Positions 11,351 through 23,003 of a stretch of 64,000 bases of DNA are shown one piece after another. The stretch comes from Anaspis maculata (Eukaryota > Arthropoda > Insecta > Coleoptera > Scraptiidae), in contig OX421961.1 of NCBI GenBank assembly GCA_949128115.1, positions 122,825,050 through 122,889,049 of the forward strand, read 5' to 3'. The position numbers and the translations under genes are program-made. The notes beneath the pieces were generated by a model. The model searched no databases. It was not told where the DNA came from and saw only the letters and a list, made by a program, of their open reading frames with translations. Position 1 is the stretch's first letter; every line of letters begins with the position of its first letter.

Positions 11351-11545
11351 GTCGACTCTCACGTAAAAAATGAGTTGCGCAGTCATTTGACAAAGATAAT
11401 TGGTGATAATGATGAAATCAAGTGGTCATCTACTGAACTCTGTAGGAACTTGTTTTTTTGTGATAAATACATGAAACTTGGTAGGGCTGTTCATTATTAC
11501 TTACTTTCCAAATATGGAGGGAGCACCACGCGTTCCGACGCATGA
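11351..11545 (+). pseudogene. unassigned 64-codon open fragment
   Basis: An open frame without an early ATG reads NELRSHLTKIIG, then KWSSTELCRNLFF and KLGRAVHYYLLSKYGGS, and stops exactly where copy 2 of the ORF repeat begins. The amino-acid composition looks protein-like, but I do not recognise the family. It is probably a coding fragment truncated by insertion of the repeat. Confidence 0.35.
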
Positions 11546-12011
11546 CGTCGCGACGCAATGTCGAAAAACATAGTGGTCGTCATTTCCAAAATAGTCGATA
11601 TATTATCATAGTTTATTTGATTTCTTTCATTCAAATCATATCTACCACACCACAACCACACAACACAGCAACCACAGCTACAACACAACACAAAAATATG
11701 GCCGACCAAAGTCCAAAGCAAGACCAAAGCAGGAAGCGGAAACGGGACAGCACACCAGTGCCAACAAATTACGATCAAGATCGGCCGGACAACCTGCAAA
11801 CAGCGACGCCGCCACCGGCGGGGACGCCGAGGGGGACACCGGCGAGGGGGGCCCTGGGCCCCAACATTGGACCTACCAGGGAACACCCTCCTGCCCGGTC
11901 CCCGACAAAGCCGACTCCCCCCAAAAAATGGAGGTAGGAAGGGGGAGGGGGAGTCGGCTTTTAAATTTATATTACAATAAATTATATTTATATTTAATTT
12001 AAATTTACATA
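11541..12011 (+). repeat. 0.5-kb transcription-unit-like repeat, copy 2 (tail at 15447-15475)
   Basis: It matches 10582-11070 apart from a 21-bp deletion and a few substitutions. The matching 3' tail (tatacacaaatacttaaaat) resumes only at 15451, after a foldback (12012-13662) and an LTR-like element (13667-15446) that inserted within the tail. Confidence 0.75.
11698..11937 (+). CDS. small basic, Pro-rich hypothetical protein (79 aa), copy 2
   Basis: It is the same frame as 10739-10999, with identical MADQSPKQ start, RKRKRD cluster and PPKKWR end. The 21-bp deletion removes one PPAGTP-type repeat and leaves the frame intact. The function is unknown. The 3' hairpin (11907-11962) is preserved, and its stem is slightly longer than in copy 1 because AAAGCC pairs with GGCTTT. 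Confidence 0.4.
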   Translation: MADQSPKQDQSRKRKRDSTPVPTNYDQDRPDNLQTATPPPAGTPRGTPARGALGPNIGPTREHPPARSPTKPTPPKKWR

Positions 12012-13662
12012 TAGTACAAGAAAGATAGATTTCAACCTCGGAAAAAATATGGACGTCCTGAAAATTTGATATTTTGTCCAGAATTGGGTGCTCTACAACA
12101 TATCCAAAATCGCCAAAAATCGCACCCGGGGGTTTCGAGTTATTGGAGGGGGGGTAAAAAATTGCAGGTAAAAATGGAGGGGATGAAACCCGTCAATCCA
12201 TTGGAGGCGAATACATTATAGTTCGACGTATTATATCCCATTGGTACTATTTTGGCACAAAAAGTGTCCATCATTGTTGAAGGGGAGTAGTGGGGGGGGC
12301 GAAGCTCTGCTAGGTGGTTCATTTTGTTTTTCTGGCCATGTAGAACCGATCACGATGAGTTTGGTATCTTTTCCGGCTAAATTCAATCTCCTAAACTCAT
12401 ATTGGATGTGTAAATTTGGATGAAAACAAGTTTGAACAAGTTAACTTGAGAAAACTTGTTTTTTCTTTGACAATGTTGACGAGTTTTTGTTTTACTGTTG
12501 GAGGCGTTCATTTTTAGAAAATTTCCAGGGACCATTCAATTGAAGTGTATTCTCCACAAAAATCATCCACTCGATGTATAATTTTGTTTCTCGAGTTTAA
12601 AAAATCGAGTTGAACTTGAACCGGCGCGGCGCGTCGTCTACTACTGACCAGAACACTACAGCATGCACCTTCAAATGAAAACACCTCAAACTATTGAAGA
12701 AATAATAACTCATCTTTGAAAATTGGAGGATCTGTGGAGAACTGAATTTCCTATAACATGAACAAAATCGCCACGAATCGCACTGCAGGGTTTTGAGTTA
12801 TTCAAGTGGAGAGGTAACAGTTCATAGAGTATGAATCCTGTCAAAGTGTTATCCTCCTCCTCGAATAACTCAAAATCCTGAACTGCGATTCATGGCGATT
12901 TTGTTCGTGTTATAGAGAATTCGGTTCTGCACAAATCCTTCAATTTTCAAAGATGAGTTGTTATTTCTTCAATAGTTTGAGGTGTTTTCATTTAAAGGTG
13001 CATGCTGTAGTGTTCTGGTCAGTAGCAGACGACGCGCCATGCCGCCTCAAGTTCAAATCGATTTTTTAAACTCAAGAAATGAAATTATACATCGAGTGGA
13101 TGACTTTTGTGGAGAATACACTTCAATTTAATGGCCCCTGAAAATTTTCTAAAAATGAACACCTTAAACAGTAAAAAAAAAATTCGTCAAAATTGTCAAA
13201 GAAAAAACAAGTTTTCTCAAGGTAACTTGTTCAAACTTGTTTTCATTTGAATTTACACATCGGATACGAGTTCAGGAGATCAAATTTAGTCGGAAATGAT
13301 ACCAAACTTGTCGTGATCGATTCTACATGGCCAGAAAAACAAAATGGACCATCTAGCAGAGCTTCGCCCCCCCACTACTCCCCTTCAACAATGATGGACA
13401 CTTTTTGTGCCAAAATGGTATCAAGGGGATATGATACGTTGAACTATAATGTATTCGCATCCAATGGATTGACGGGTTCCATCCCCTCCATTTTTACCTG
13501 CAATTTTTACCCCCCCTCCAATAACTCAAAACCCCCGGGTGCGATTTCTGGCGATTTTTGATATGTTGTAGAGCACTCAATTCTGAACAGAATATCAAAT
13601 TTTCATGACGTCCATATTTATTCCGAGGTTTTGCCGTATTTTTTACTATTTTTCCTGTACTA
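12012..13662. mobile_element. 1.65-kb foldback element, ATA target duplication
   Basis: The two halves are near-perfect inverted copies with about 800-bp arms and a centre near 12830. The ends are TAGTACA at 12012 and TGTACTA at 13662, and ATA duplicates flank them (12009-12011 and 13663-13665). The empty site can be read from copy 1 of the ORF repeat (11066-11080), which supports both the boundaries and the duplication. All open frames inside are arm mirror images. There is no transposase. Confidence 0.85.
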
Positions 13663-13666
13663 ATAT

Positions 13667-15446
13667 TGTAATGGTACGCCCCCGGCACCCCCCAGTGGCA
13701 TTTTCATGTGTTTGGCCTCTGATCATCGGAATCCTACGTTGTCCGTTTTTGTTCGCGCCTTAACCCTTTGATCCGCTTTTGTTCATGAGGTGAACGACCC
13801 GAGGGGGAAGAAGGTGGAGTTCAAGGTGGACTTCAATGAAACACGCTCATTGCACAGAAAATTACATTTACTCAAAACAACTAAGTGCAAAGTGCAAAAT
13901 TAGTCTTTTATGATTCTTTTCTCAAAACACCTGACGTGTGACTGACAGAATAGGCAAAATGTACAAAATGGACAAAATGAACAAAATGGACAATGCGAAC
14001 AAAATAATAAAACAATTGAAAAACAACACAACAAAATATGTCAAACTGTCAAGTCAAAGAAAATGGAAAGTGACGGATTCGGAAAAAGAGCCCTCATGTG
14101 GAAGAACCCAGTCAAAGAAACCACTGAGTTAGGCCCAAAGAAAAAGGTTCTCAAACATGTGACAAAATATAAAACTCACTGAGTTTTTGCTCTCCCTACC
14201 GCAACGCAGCAAATAACGCAAAGTAACGCAACACAACGCAAGTAACGCAAAGCAACGCAAAGTAACGCAAAGCAACGCAAAGCAACGCATAATAACGCAA
14301 GACAAAAGGTCGCCACACTCACACAAACTCACAAAAACAACAACTGAAGACACGTTAGTAGACAGGGCATAATAAACAAAACACTACAATACAACTACAA
14401 AATACAACAACTACACAATGGGGGTAATCCTGTTGCGAACCTGTACTCGAGGACACTGTAAGAGAACCTATCCCACAAAATCTGACATTTGCCTCGTTAC
14501 GCGAGTCGCAAGCGACTAAGTTGTAACCAATCGTCCGTATCTACCATGGCTGTCCCTGTCCCTCACCCTGGCAGGTAGCATCAAATCATCACATCACAAA
14601 CAAAGCAAAATGAATGAACATAACATGACTCCCCAACAAAAAAGGTACCGTACAACCTGCTTGGACGGTAAAAGCCCTCTGACACATAGACAAAAGTAAA
14701 CATTGTAAAAGTCAATTTTAGGTTGGGTAGAAGTGGTTGATAGTACAGGAACGACTTTCACGGTATTCAAGAAAATATTAGTAACATAGGTACATCAAGG
14801 CCCGATCATACTCGCAAGCGCCATTTGCAAAACCCAGTGAGTAATTCTAAGTAAAATATTTGAGAACCGGAACAGACGGAGGACTCTGAATATTGACACA
14901 AAGATTTTGACACATCAAAGGTACAGCACTGACATTAAAAAAGAGTTGACTACAAAACTGTACATAAAAATATCGTAGATAATGACGTTCAGCTAAAATT
15001 TGACACAAAATTACAGTCAAGTGCACACATGAAAAACAAATAATAAACAAGTAATTTAAAAAATACAACAAAAATTAATATTTACCTACAAAAGCACGCA
15101 AAAGGAACAACACTTCAACGCGACACATGTCTTCAAGAGGCTGTCTGCGTCTCCCCCAGCATCCGTTCCTCGATTTCTTTCTAGGCTCTGCAGACGAACA
15201 GCCACCCTCATTTAAAGTAATAAAATCTCGTCGCTCGACCCATTTACAGTCTTAGGACGGACGACACTATGGTCGAAAGTCCCAAATGTGACCGCATCAA
15301 AACTGCCCGACCATGGGTTAACACAAGTTCGCATTTTTGTGCCTGTTTCGTTAAAAGGGGAATTTTTAAAACTAAATATTTTAAAGCCATGCAGGGCGCT
15401 GATTTAATATACATTTTTATATGGTAAAATAAGGCGAAATCCCACA
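13667..15446 (+). mobile_element. solo-LTR-like element, copy 1 (TG...CA, ATAT duplication)
   Basis: This 1780-bp block begins TGTAATGGTACGCCCC and ends GGCGAAATCCCACA. The 4-bp duplication ATAT lies at 13663-13666 and 15447-15450. A homologue with its own duplication lies at 54404-56418, so the ends are well fixed. TG...CA ends and a 4-bp duplication fit an LTR (Gypsy-type elements commonly make 4-5 bp). No gag/pol or primer site is present, so I call it a solo LTR. A poly(A) signal (AATAAAATC) lies about 225 bp before the 3' end. A short frame (14063-14182, including GPKKKVLKHVTK) is conserved in a diverged third copy. Confidence 0.75.
14208..14293. repeat. AACGCAAAGT-type tandem repeat
   Basis: Imperfect 5/10-bp tandem units (aacgcaaagt, aacgcaaagc) lie within the LTR-like element. 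The same array is longer in the second copy (54930-55030), so the array length varies between copies. Confidence 0.8.
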
Positions 15447-15477
15447 ATATTATACACAAATACTTAAAATACACTAG

Positions 15478-16196
15478 GAGGTTTGTTCTTAAAAGCTGTT
15501 TGAACAAAATTTGTGTCTTTTTTTTATGAAAAATACAAAATATTGGGTCTCTCACCCTTACTTGATCCCTCACTGAGGATAGCCTGAAACCAAAAGTCTC
15601 CGAATTTTTTATGATAATGGTTCATTGGGAAGTGCTCTTCAATGTTTAGTTGTCAAAAATTGCATAGTTGCGTTCAGATTCCAGACAAAGAGCGACAAAG
15701 AAGTTCATGCAGTAAAAAAGGACATAAATTACAGTCGAGAAAAAACTAGTCCAGGGCTAGACTGAAAGCTGTCTGGAGACCTTGCTTTTCAAAACATAAA
15801 TGTGCAATTTGGTAAACTGTTAGAGCCTTAAGTTAGTAATGTTTCAAGCCTTTCACCCACGCTTGGGAGTTTTACATAACCTGTGTATTGCGGGAAGCCT
15901 ATCTAAATAGGACATTTCTGGGATTTCTCCGTTGCATTGAAAATTGTGTCTTTTTTCACTGCATGAACTTCTTTGTCGCTCTCTGTCTGGAATCTGAATG
16001 CAACTATGCAGATTTTGACAACTACACATTGAAGAGCAGTTTTCAGTGAACCATGAGCATAAAAATTTCGGAGACTTTCGGTTTCAGGCTTTTCTCAACG
16101 AGGGATCAAATAAGGATGAAAGATCCAATATTTTGCATTTTCCATAAAAAAATTAAACAAATTTTGTTCAAACAGCTTTTAAAGACAAACCTTTCA
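15478..16196. repeat. foldback with about 245-bp arms
   Basis: 15478-15725 (ggtttgttcttaaaagctgt, and gacaaagagcgacaaagaag) is inverted at 15945-16196. The spacer is about 220 bp and non-coding. It lies at the inner edge of the right arm of the 7-kb inverted repeat. Confidence 0.75.
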
Positions 16197-16929
16197 ATTG
16201 ATTATTGTAAAACTTGGTAAGCTACCTCAAAGTACATCAAGGTTCATAATGCGTAATATATTTTACCATTCCAGATGTTGCAATTGTCATCATGGGCACT
16301 AAAGCTTTGCAGAGCCAGAAAATACGCGAATGGCAATTCTTTCGATGCAATGTTTTCACGATGCAATGATTACATATTGCCATTATTATGATAACCAATC
16401 ACTTTTTCAACGATGTCTCACAGGGCAGATTCAAGATGGTGCTCAAGAGGAAAAAAAAAGTTGACAATCGTATTTCTGGAAATAGTTGAATTGGCTACCC
16501 AGCTCATATCATTTCTAACATTACTTCTTGTCGAAATACCAAGTATTGTGTCAATCTCTCGAAGAATCACTTATTTATGAAAAAAAAAAAGTGTTTTTGG
16601 TTTGTTTCCAGTTTTTCTCCTACATTTCAAAGACGGTTCAAGGTAATCAAGAACGGTTTGCTGTGACTTCATAAGCATAAAACAGTTGATGTATGTGGTA
16701 AATAACACGTCTCCACATGCTTCGGTTATTTAAATATAATTTTCCAACTTTTTTTTCTGTTTCACCCTGTATACGCTGCCGGCATGGATGGCGCTGATGG
16801 CTACCTTTCTCGATCGGAAGAGTATGATGCAAAGAACATTTTCACCAAGTGGCATCTTCTCATCAGAAAATGCAAGGTTCATTCCATTTTATGCAACTAG
16901 CGTCCAGACTATACAGCAAGACATCCCTG

Positions 16930-17540
16930 TCGATCTGGGTTACTTATCAGCGATTTTATTGCGGCGGAGCGGAGAGATTATTTTGTTTGGACCAATCACG
17001 TTCATGAATGCCGTCGTGATCAGTGGACGTGATTGGTCCAAGCAAAAAAAATCGCCCCGCTCAGCTGTGGGGAATTTTGCATCACAAATCTGGCTTTGCA
17101 CACACAGCATGACAATATGTGATGTCAGTTTTCGCGCACTTCCGCTGAATGGTGAATGATCTACTGTTGAATGTTCCCCCAATTCGCCAATGCGCCTGCC
17201 GTTTTCTGATTTCTCCAAACAGTGCAAACAACCTCTGGCTTCAGTTGGCCATTCGATCCCACAGGTGGCGCATGACAGATGACAAGTAACATCTGACAGC
17301 TGTCCCACAGATGGCATATCTGTGACAGCTGACCGATGACGCACTGACATCAAAGTAGTTAACCATTCCATCCACAGGTGACCCACTTGTGAGGGTGGCA
17401 GATAACTGGTGACAGCTGACAGCCCATCTTGAATCTCGAGTTTCACAGCTTCCAGATCAGACCACTATCCCCAACCACTTCTCGGCCATCTACCTCTAGG
17501 TACTCATGATGTTGGAACACCTGATGGAAGGCGTTTCAGG
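16930..17540. other. no gene; hairpin 16944-17070
   Basis: 16944-17070 is self-complementary around ggaccaatcacgttc...gacgtgattggtcc and is related to 9465-9580. 17220-17430 is rich in imperfect ACAG(A/C)TG repeats. The long minus-strand frame here (168 codons) has no recognisable domain and overlaps the hairpin, so I do not call it a gene. Confidence 0.4.
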
Positions 17541-17768
17541 GTGAATTATGATGAAATTTTTGCAGTCAGCATTGTTGATGGCAAAGCAACAATTCAGCTG
17601 AAACCAGATAGTCTATATGGAAACTGTTCCGTTTCGTTCGGAAGTCGTCAAGGGTTGAGAAGATTTTGTACACTACTAAGAAAAATCGATCGACCAAACT
17701 TAGATAATGATGCAGTTGACATACGAACCTTGAATCAATATAGATTCCATTTTAGATTATTTTCATAA
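17541..17768 (+). pseudogene. unassigned 75-codon frame upstream of LINE fragments
   Basis: The peptide (NYDEIFAVSIVDGKATIQLK, then a Leu/Arg-rich part) looks protein-like, but I recognise no family. The frame may extend upstream without a stop (GRRFRVNYDE). It is on the same strand as the LINE fragments that follow and could be an unrelated fragment. Confidence 0.25.
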
Positions 17769-18074
17769 TTACCATTATTCATTAAAATTTACGACCGAAA
17801 TTTAAGAAAACAATAAAATCCCATTTTCAGATGCTTTAGTCATAAGTTGTCGAGTCAAGACAAGACTCAAATGTTATTTTTACTGATTGGTACAAAAGAC
17901 CTACCATCATCAATCAGGACAATAAATTTTAGATCTTGTCATGATTTAGAGCAGAAAACTAAAATGATGGCACAAAAACCATTGAAATTAAGCAATGCAT
18001 CTGTCCATATTGAAAGTTATTGAATCATTGAAAAAATAGCTATAAATAATCACCCAATCAAGTACCATGGAAGA

Positions 18075-18456
18075 AAGGACGTTCATTGGTATGGGACGTT
18101 ACAAGCGTAGACACCTTCGCTCCGTCACACCTGGAAGGTAGCTGCGAACACCCTGGATCTGACGCCGCTTCAGCTGAACGTTTGAAAATTTCAAAATATA
18201 AAGAGATCAGTGGAAACTACCTGTTTGTACCTTTTGCGCTTGAAACTTTTGGATCACGGGGCAGTGATTTTGAAATTCTTGTAAATGAATTGGGACGAAT
18301 CCTTCAGGAAAAAAACAGGCAACCCCCAAGCCAAGAAAATTTTCGCTCAACATATCAGTCTAGCCATCCAACGTGGTAATGCTGCAAGTGTCATGGGAAC
18401 AATGGGCCAATTTGACGGTGAAATAGATGATTTATTTAATTCAAACTGCTTGGGAT
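18075..18456 (+). pseudogene. RLE-type LINE, C-terminal endonuclease part, copy A
   Basis: The fragment reads VWDVTSVDTFAPSH, then SKYKEISGNYLFVPFALETF and, after a one-base frameshift near 18340, QHISLAIQRGNAASVMGT and a stop. The WDVT..DT...K..KY order is the core of the restriction-like endonuclease found at the C terminus of RLE-bearing LINEs (R2/R4/NeSL/Hero group). The typical QRGNA motif follows. Only the last domain is present, so the copy is strongly 5'-truncated. It joins directly to an upstream-domain piece of another copy at about 18457. Confidence 0.65.
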
Positions 18457-19244
18457 GACCTTCAGAATCTTCTGCCTCGAATTACCTCAATGAACTCAGG
18501 CTGTGCAAGTCTTCTTGGAGCCCCTCTTACTGATAAAGCCATCACAATCGCATTTCATAAAAAGTTTCAAGAACTGAAGCTGTTTACATCAAGTCATGGA
18601 TTTAGTCGTCCCTTTCAGTTAAAATGGGTGGAATAGGGATCAGGCATCGACAATCCCTTGCTTCCTCGCATCTTATCACAGTAGCCTCGACCTGATGATT
18701 TCCCTACTACTCAATGGCATGGTGCAGGCAGATTTATCTGCTAAGGAAGCTTTGAATATCTGGAATGACGACCAAGTGAACATGCCTGATCCAGATGGAA
18801 TGAGGTTCCAATCCAAATGGGAAACAATTTCATTTCGAAAGAGTTTTGGAGCCTTGGTCAACGCTATGGATTCCAGAACAGACAAAGCAAGACTTCTTGC
18901 GAATTGCCAACAACATACAGGTGATTGGCTAAATGCCCTCCCTTTCTCTTCAACTTACTGATGAATCCTTTAGAACCTCCATCGTACTTCGCTTGGGCTG
19001 CGAAATCTGTTATCCACATCGTTGTCCTTGTGGAGTGCTGGTGAGTTCTGAAGAACTTCATGGACTTTCGAGAAAATACAGTGCTGGACGACGCTCAAGG
19101 CATGCTGAAGCGAATGACATACATCGCGCTTTGCGTTCCGCACAAATCCCGGCAATAAGAGAACCAACGGGCTGCTCTCGGAAAGATGAGAAAAAACCGG
19201 ATGGCCTCACTCTGATTGCATGGGACAATAGTCCAGGCAATGGG
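18457..19244 (+). pseudogene. RLE-type LINE, thumb/zinc-finger part, copy B
   Basis: Three frames carry successive parts: DDLQNLLPRITSMN and ASLLGAPL; then GGIGIRHRQSLA; then a linker ending DKARLLANCQQHTGDWLNAL; then, after another frameshift near 18945, LRLGCEICYPHRCPCGV with the Cys cluster and GRRSRHAEAND, ending KKPDGLTLIAW. This is the usual order upstream of the RLE motif, and the PD before the break is the first half of the PD...D catalytic signature (family knowledge). Several frameshifts mark it as dead. It is cut by the foldback at 19247; the missing end probably lies at 20655-21049. Confidence 0.6.
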
Positions 19245-19246
19245 TA

Positions 19247-20652
19247 GGTTCTACCTTGCAAAAGGTCGCGGAGAGTCGAAAATTTGCCGTCTGGTACGGT
19301 TTTGTATCCTGATTAACATACTGAGTTTTCGAATTCGGTAAGCCGCCGCTCGGTCCTCCACATCGAAAAGTTGGTGCCGAAGGACCCAAAAAGAGTCACT
19401 TTTCAATAATCTATTTTGCATCGCCGTCTGACTTACTGCAATGGAACCACATGACTGTAGTGAAGCCCTTGGTAGCACTAACTGCCACGCCAGTGAGATT
19501 CTTCGGGGTTAAAAAGAAATAATTCCCTGGGCAAACGTCTAGTTTTTCTTGATTTTGAAAAGATTTTTTCCCATGCGGAAATATCACAAACTGACTTAAC
19601 TCAGGTTGATTTCGATTAGCTTCTTTCTTCTTGAGCTCGTCCTGGTCTCATAATTTTCTTAACAGCATTTGTTGACAAGATGCATTGCAGGAAGTGTAAA
19701 ATTGTCAACACCAAATCAACAGTCATTTTTTCATTATTGCCAACGATCAGGAATTTTAATTTCCACAGGAAATGATACCTTGAACTGTTTTCTGCTTATA
19801 CAGCATGGACCGAATCCCTAAATGTCCGTAGGAATACTGAAAAATAAATTCTTTTCAGAGTGCGCGTAAATCTGCAAAGCTGCATCTGAACACCTGAAAA
19901 TAGTCGTAACCAACACTACAAAACCCAAAACAATGAGTGACAGAAGAACCAGTTCAGGTTACTTATTGTTAAAATTTATGTTGTGTTGGTTACAACTGTT
20001 TTCAGGTGCTCAAATGCGGCTTTGCAGATTCACGCGCACTCAAAAAAAATTGATTTTTTCGTACTCCCACGTGAATTTCGAAATCCAGTCGCATGCTGAA
20101 TAAACAGAAAACAGTCCAAGCTATCAATTCCTGTTAAAATTAAGCTTCATGATCGATGGCATTGATGAGAAAATGACGTTAAGTTTGGTGTTGGCAATTT
20201 AACATTTCTTGCAGTGCACCTTGTCAACAAATGATGTTATAAAAATTATGAGACGAGAACTAGCTCAAGAAGAAAGAAGCTGATCGAAATTCACTTGAGT
20301 TAGGTCAGCTGGTCATATTTCCGCGTGAGAAAAAAATCTTTTCAAAATCAAGAAAAACGTGATGTTTTCTGAAGGAATCATTTGTCTTTAACCGCGAAGA
20401 ATGGGACTGGGGTAGCAGCAAATGCATCAATAGTTTCAACAAAGTCATAGGGTTTCATTGCGATTGGTGAGACGACGATAAACAGTGAATTGGTGAAAAT
20501 TGGTTCTTTTTTGGTCCTTCGGCACCATCTTTCCAATGTGGAGGAGCGAGCGGCGGCTTGTTGAATTCGAAAACTCAGTATGTTAATCAGGACACAAAAC
20601 TGTACCAGACTGCAAATTTTCGAATCTCCGCGACCTTTTGCAAGGTGAACCC
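19247..20652. mobile_element. 1.4-kb foldback inside the LINE, TA duplication
   Basis: The ends GGTTCTACCTTGCAAAAGG and (reverse complement) GGGTTCACCTTGCAAAAGG abut TA on both sides (19245-19246 and 20653-20654). Inverted homology runs through the whole element with its centre near 19940. There is no coding capacity. It separates PDG...LIAW from the WDYT endonuclease motif of the LINE. Confidence 0.75.
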
Positions 20653-20654
20653 TA

Positions 20655-21049
20655 TTTTAATGTATCGGTCGACTGTACTACAAAGGAAAATGTCTCATCT
20701 GGGACTACACTTGCACAGATACTTTCGCAGCATCTTACATCAGTTCCACCTCAACAAATTCTGGATATGCCGTCAGTTTCTCAGAGTCGAAAAAGAAAGC
20801 CAAATACATAACACTCGAAGATCGATTTATTTTAATCCCTGTTGGTCAGGAAACTTCTGGGGTATGAGGTGAAGAAGCGCTCACTTTTATCAAAACAATT
20901 GGACAAAAGATTACCAATGCTACCAATGAAAATAGAGCATTTCGTTCTCTCATTCAAGGGCTTAATGTTGCCCTACAGCGCGGCAATGTCGCATCAATCC
21001 TCGGTACCTTACCACCAGAGAAAGATTTCGGAGAGATCTTCTATTTATA
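20655..21049 (+). pseudogene. RLE-type LINE, C-terminal endonuclease part after the foldback
   Basis: Reading from about 20688: GKCLIWDYTCTDTFAASY, then ESKKKAKYITLEDRF and IPVGQETSG, a stop or frameshift at 20868, then NALQRGNV-like sequence (VALQRGNVASILGTLPP) and EIFYL at the stop (21049). These match the domain at 18075-18456 motif for motif. It plausibly continues copy B interrupted at 19246, but about 40 extra bases at the joint leave room for a different copy. Confidence 0.6.
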
Positions 21050-22970
21050 AATTCTATACACTAAAATGTCGATGATCGAAATGTCAAAATATTGAAGAAA
21101 AAATTTTAATGTAGAAGGGCTCCATAATCTTGAAGTGGAATAGGTAGTTGTTGTATAAATTTGATTTTGAAAATTCCTATCATAAAAGAATACTTTTCGA
21201 AACTCTTGAAATTTTGAAATTGAAATCAAATCCAAACTCAATTTGCTTAAACGAACAGACAGACGACTTATTAGGTACACAGACTCTCAAAATTATCCTC
21301 GAAAGCAAAAGAATTTTTTCCGAAAAACACAATATCTAGAAACCATTATTATTACCTAAGAAAACCTGTAAAAGTTCTGAATTGTTACCTTATACCTTTG
21401 TTGCTGATTTTGTCAATTTTGACATCCAGTTTTTACAATTTTTTTAGTAAGTTTTTCCCCCTTTTAACTATTCAGAATTTATTTATATATTAATTTTATT
21501 GTAGCCCTATCCTTGTACCAGCCCTGTTGATGCCAACAAGTTTGGCGAAACCGGTCGGCAACCCTAAAGAAAAATAAAATATTAAAAAAACCTTGTGGAA
21601 AGACTTCAAGCTAAAATCAAATTTATAGAAGAAAAAATTGTTATTGAAAAAATATATATAATCCACCCCATATCGACTGACATGTATTTTCATAGACAAT
21701 AGAATCTCCTACTAGCACGTCTTGAAACTTCAAACCTTTCAAAAAGAATTCTTTGAAGACCCCCTCCCCTCTCCGTTTAGCTGGATACCTACCGCTGCTC
21801 GCGAGAATTCGACTTCCCGTTATTATGCAGCGAACACCGAGGAAAAATCTACGGAAATAAGCCGTCCGTCTGTGGCAACGCTGCACTGCTCCGCTTCACT
21901 CCTGCTCTTTTCCCGAATATTCCTACATCCTCCGGAAAGCCGGGTCGTATCAATACTTTCTCTCTTTTTCCTCCAAGCCGACCTCTTTCTGACGCGGCCG
22001 TATAGCCAGCCCAGAGAGCCAGAATATATCGAAGATATAACAATATTTCTTTGGTGCGTGGCGTTGCATTATACATGTGAACCTAAGTATATGCATATAC
22101 AAAAAAAAGAGGCCTTGAGCTTCTGTATTCGAGAGCTTTTCCGGAATACATCCGGAGTCGTTAATGCGATAAATGCGTCCATATATACGGAGTTATTGTG
22201 AACGCTGCCGCCGGGGGCCCCTGTCGTCGGAATGCGGGGGCTTTCACAGTGATTAACTTGCATATAGTGTCGCTTTTAGAATGGGGGGGACCCTTGTGTG
22301 TGTGTGTAGCCTTCACACACCAGGGCCCTATTCGGGTGCTAAGCGACAGCAATTTTTCCCAGCACACATTTTTTAAACCCTAATCTTCGGGCACCTCATC
22401 TTCCAGGCGATTTTTCACGTATTATTATTATTATGGTGTTGTGTGTGGGTGTATGCCTGTGAAAATATATTTTATGCTGAAATATCTGGAGCGTGTTCCC
22501 TTCGGGGCGCGCCTATCCTATCTTTAATGGGGTGCCGATGCGGGGGAGAGCAGCCGGCGAGAAAAATGCGACCGCTGCTTTGAAAATCGCCATGCCAATT
22601 AGCCGTGTGTGTATGGAGTGTCATCGGCCATTGAAGTATGGCAACGGATCGTGTATGAAAGGGAGCGCAACTGGGAGATAACGGTGTCGAATGGAACCCA
22701 GACATTCTTTCCCATATACTGTACTCATGGGAGTTCATGTGACACATTTCTACTTTACTGATGAATTTCACGATGGATGTTCACATCAACTAACAAACCT
22801 CTAATCGGAGAACCGTTTACGTAAGACGACAAAAGAGAATGAAGACAATCTGTTTGATGCTATTGTCGAAATTTGCATAACGGCGCACCCGGTGAGTTTA
22901 CCATAGATGCACATATAATCAATTGCACGGCTTTCTGCATTAGAGCAAGCTATGGAAGAATTGTGTTGTC
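21050..22970. other. no gene recognised
   Basis: 21050-21720 is AT-rich with short frames and a cgaaaccggtcgg string of the kind seen in old insect repeats. 21720-22970 is more GC-rich and looks like single-copy sequence. The longest plus frame (21722-22201, 159 codons) has no recognisable domain, and the opposite strand is also open. I see no RNA gene. Confidence 0.4.
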
Positions 22971-23003
22971 TTTATGGCGCGATGTGACGGAGAAAAAGTG
23001 TCG

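Larger units (their letters stand above)
9916..16769. mobile_element. large CAGGGTG-ended foldback with TA flanks
   Basis: The left end CAGGGTGATACAGAAC and right end (reverse complement CAGGGTGAAACAGAAA) both abut TA (9914-9915 and 16770-16771). The arms are about 600 bp each. The interior has been greatly enlarged by later insertions, namely the ORF units, a foldback, an LTR-like element and another foldback. No transposase is visible. Confidence 0.65.
9780..16915. repeat. 7-kb compound inverted repeat
   Basis: 9780-10525 is repeated in inverted form at 16205-16915. The homology crosses the CAGGGTG ends at 9916 and 16769 and continues outward, for example tggatggcgctgatggctac at about 16790 and its complement at about 9890. 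The CAGGGTG-ended element therefore sits inside a still larger inverted repeat. The 5.7-kb interior contains several independent repeats listed separately. Confidence 0.75.

Noticed and set aside
16940..17446. 168-codon minus-strand frame
   Set aside because: It overlaps a hairpin and ACAGATG-like simple repeats, and has no domain.
21722..22201. 159-codon plus-strand frame
   Set aside because: The opposite strand is also open, there is no domain, and there is no start context that favours translation.
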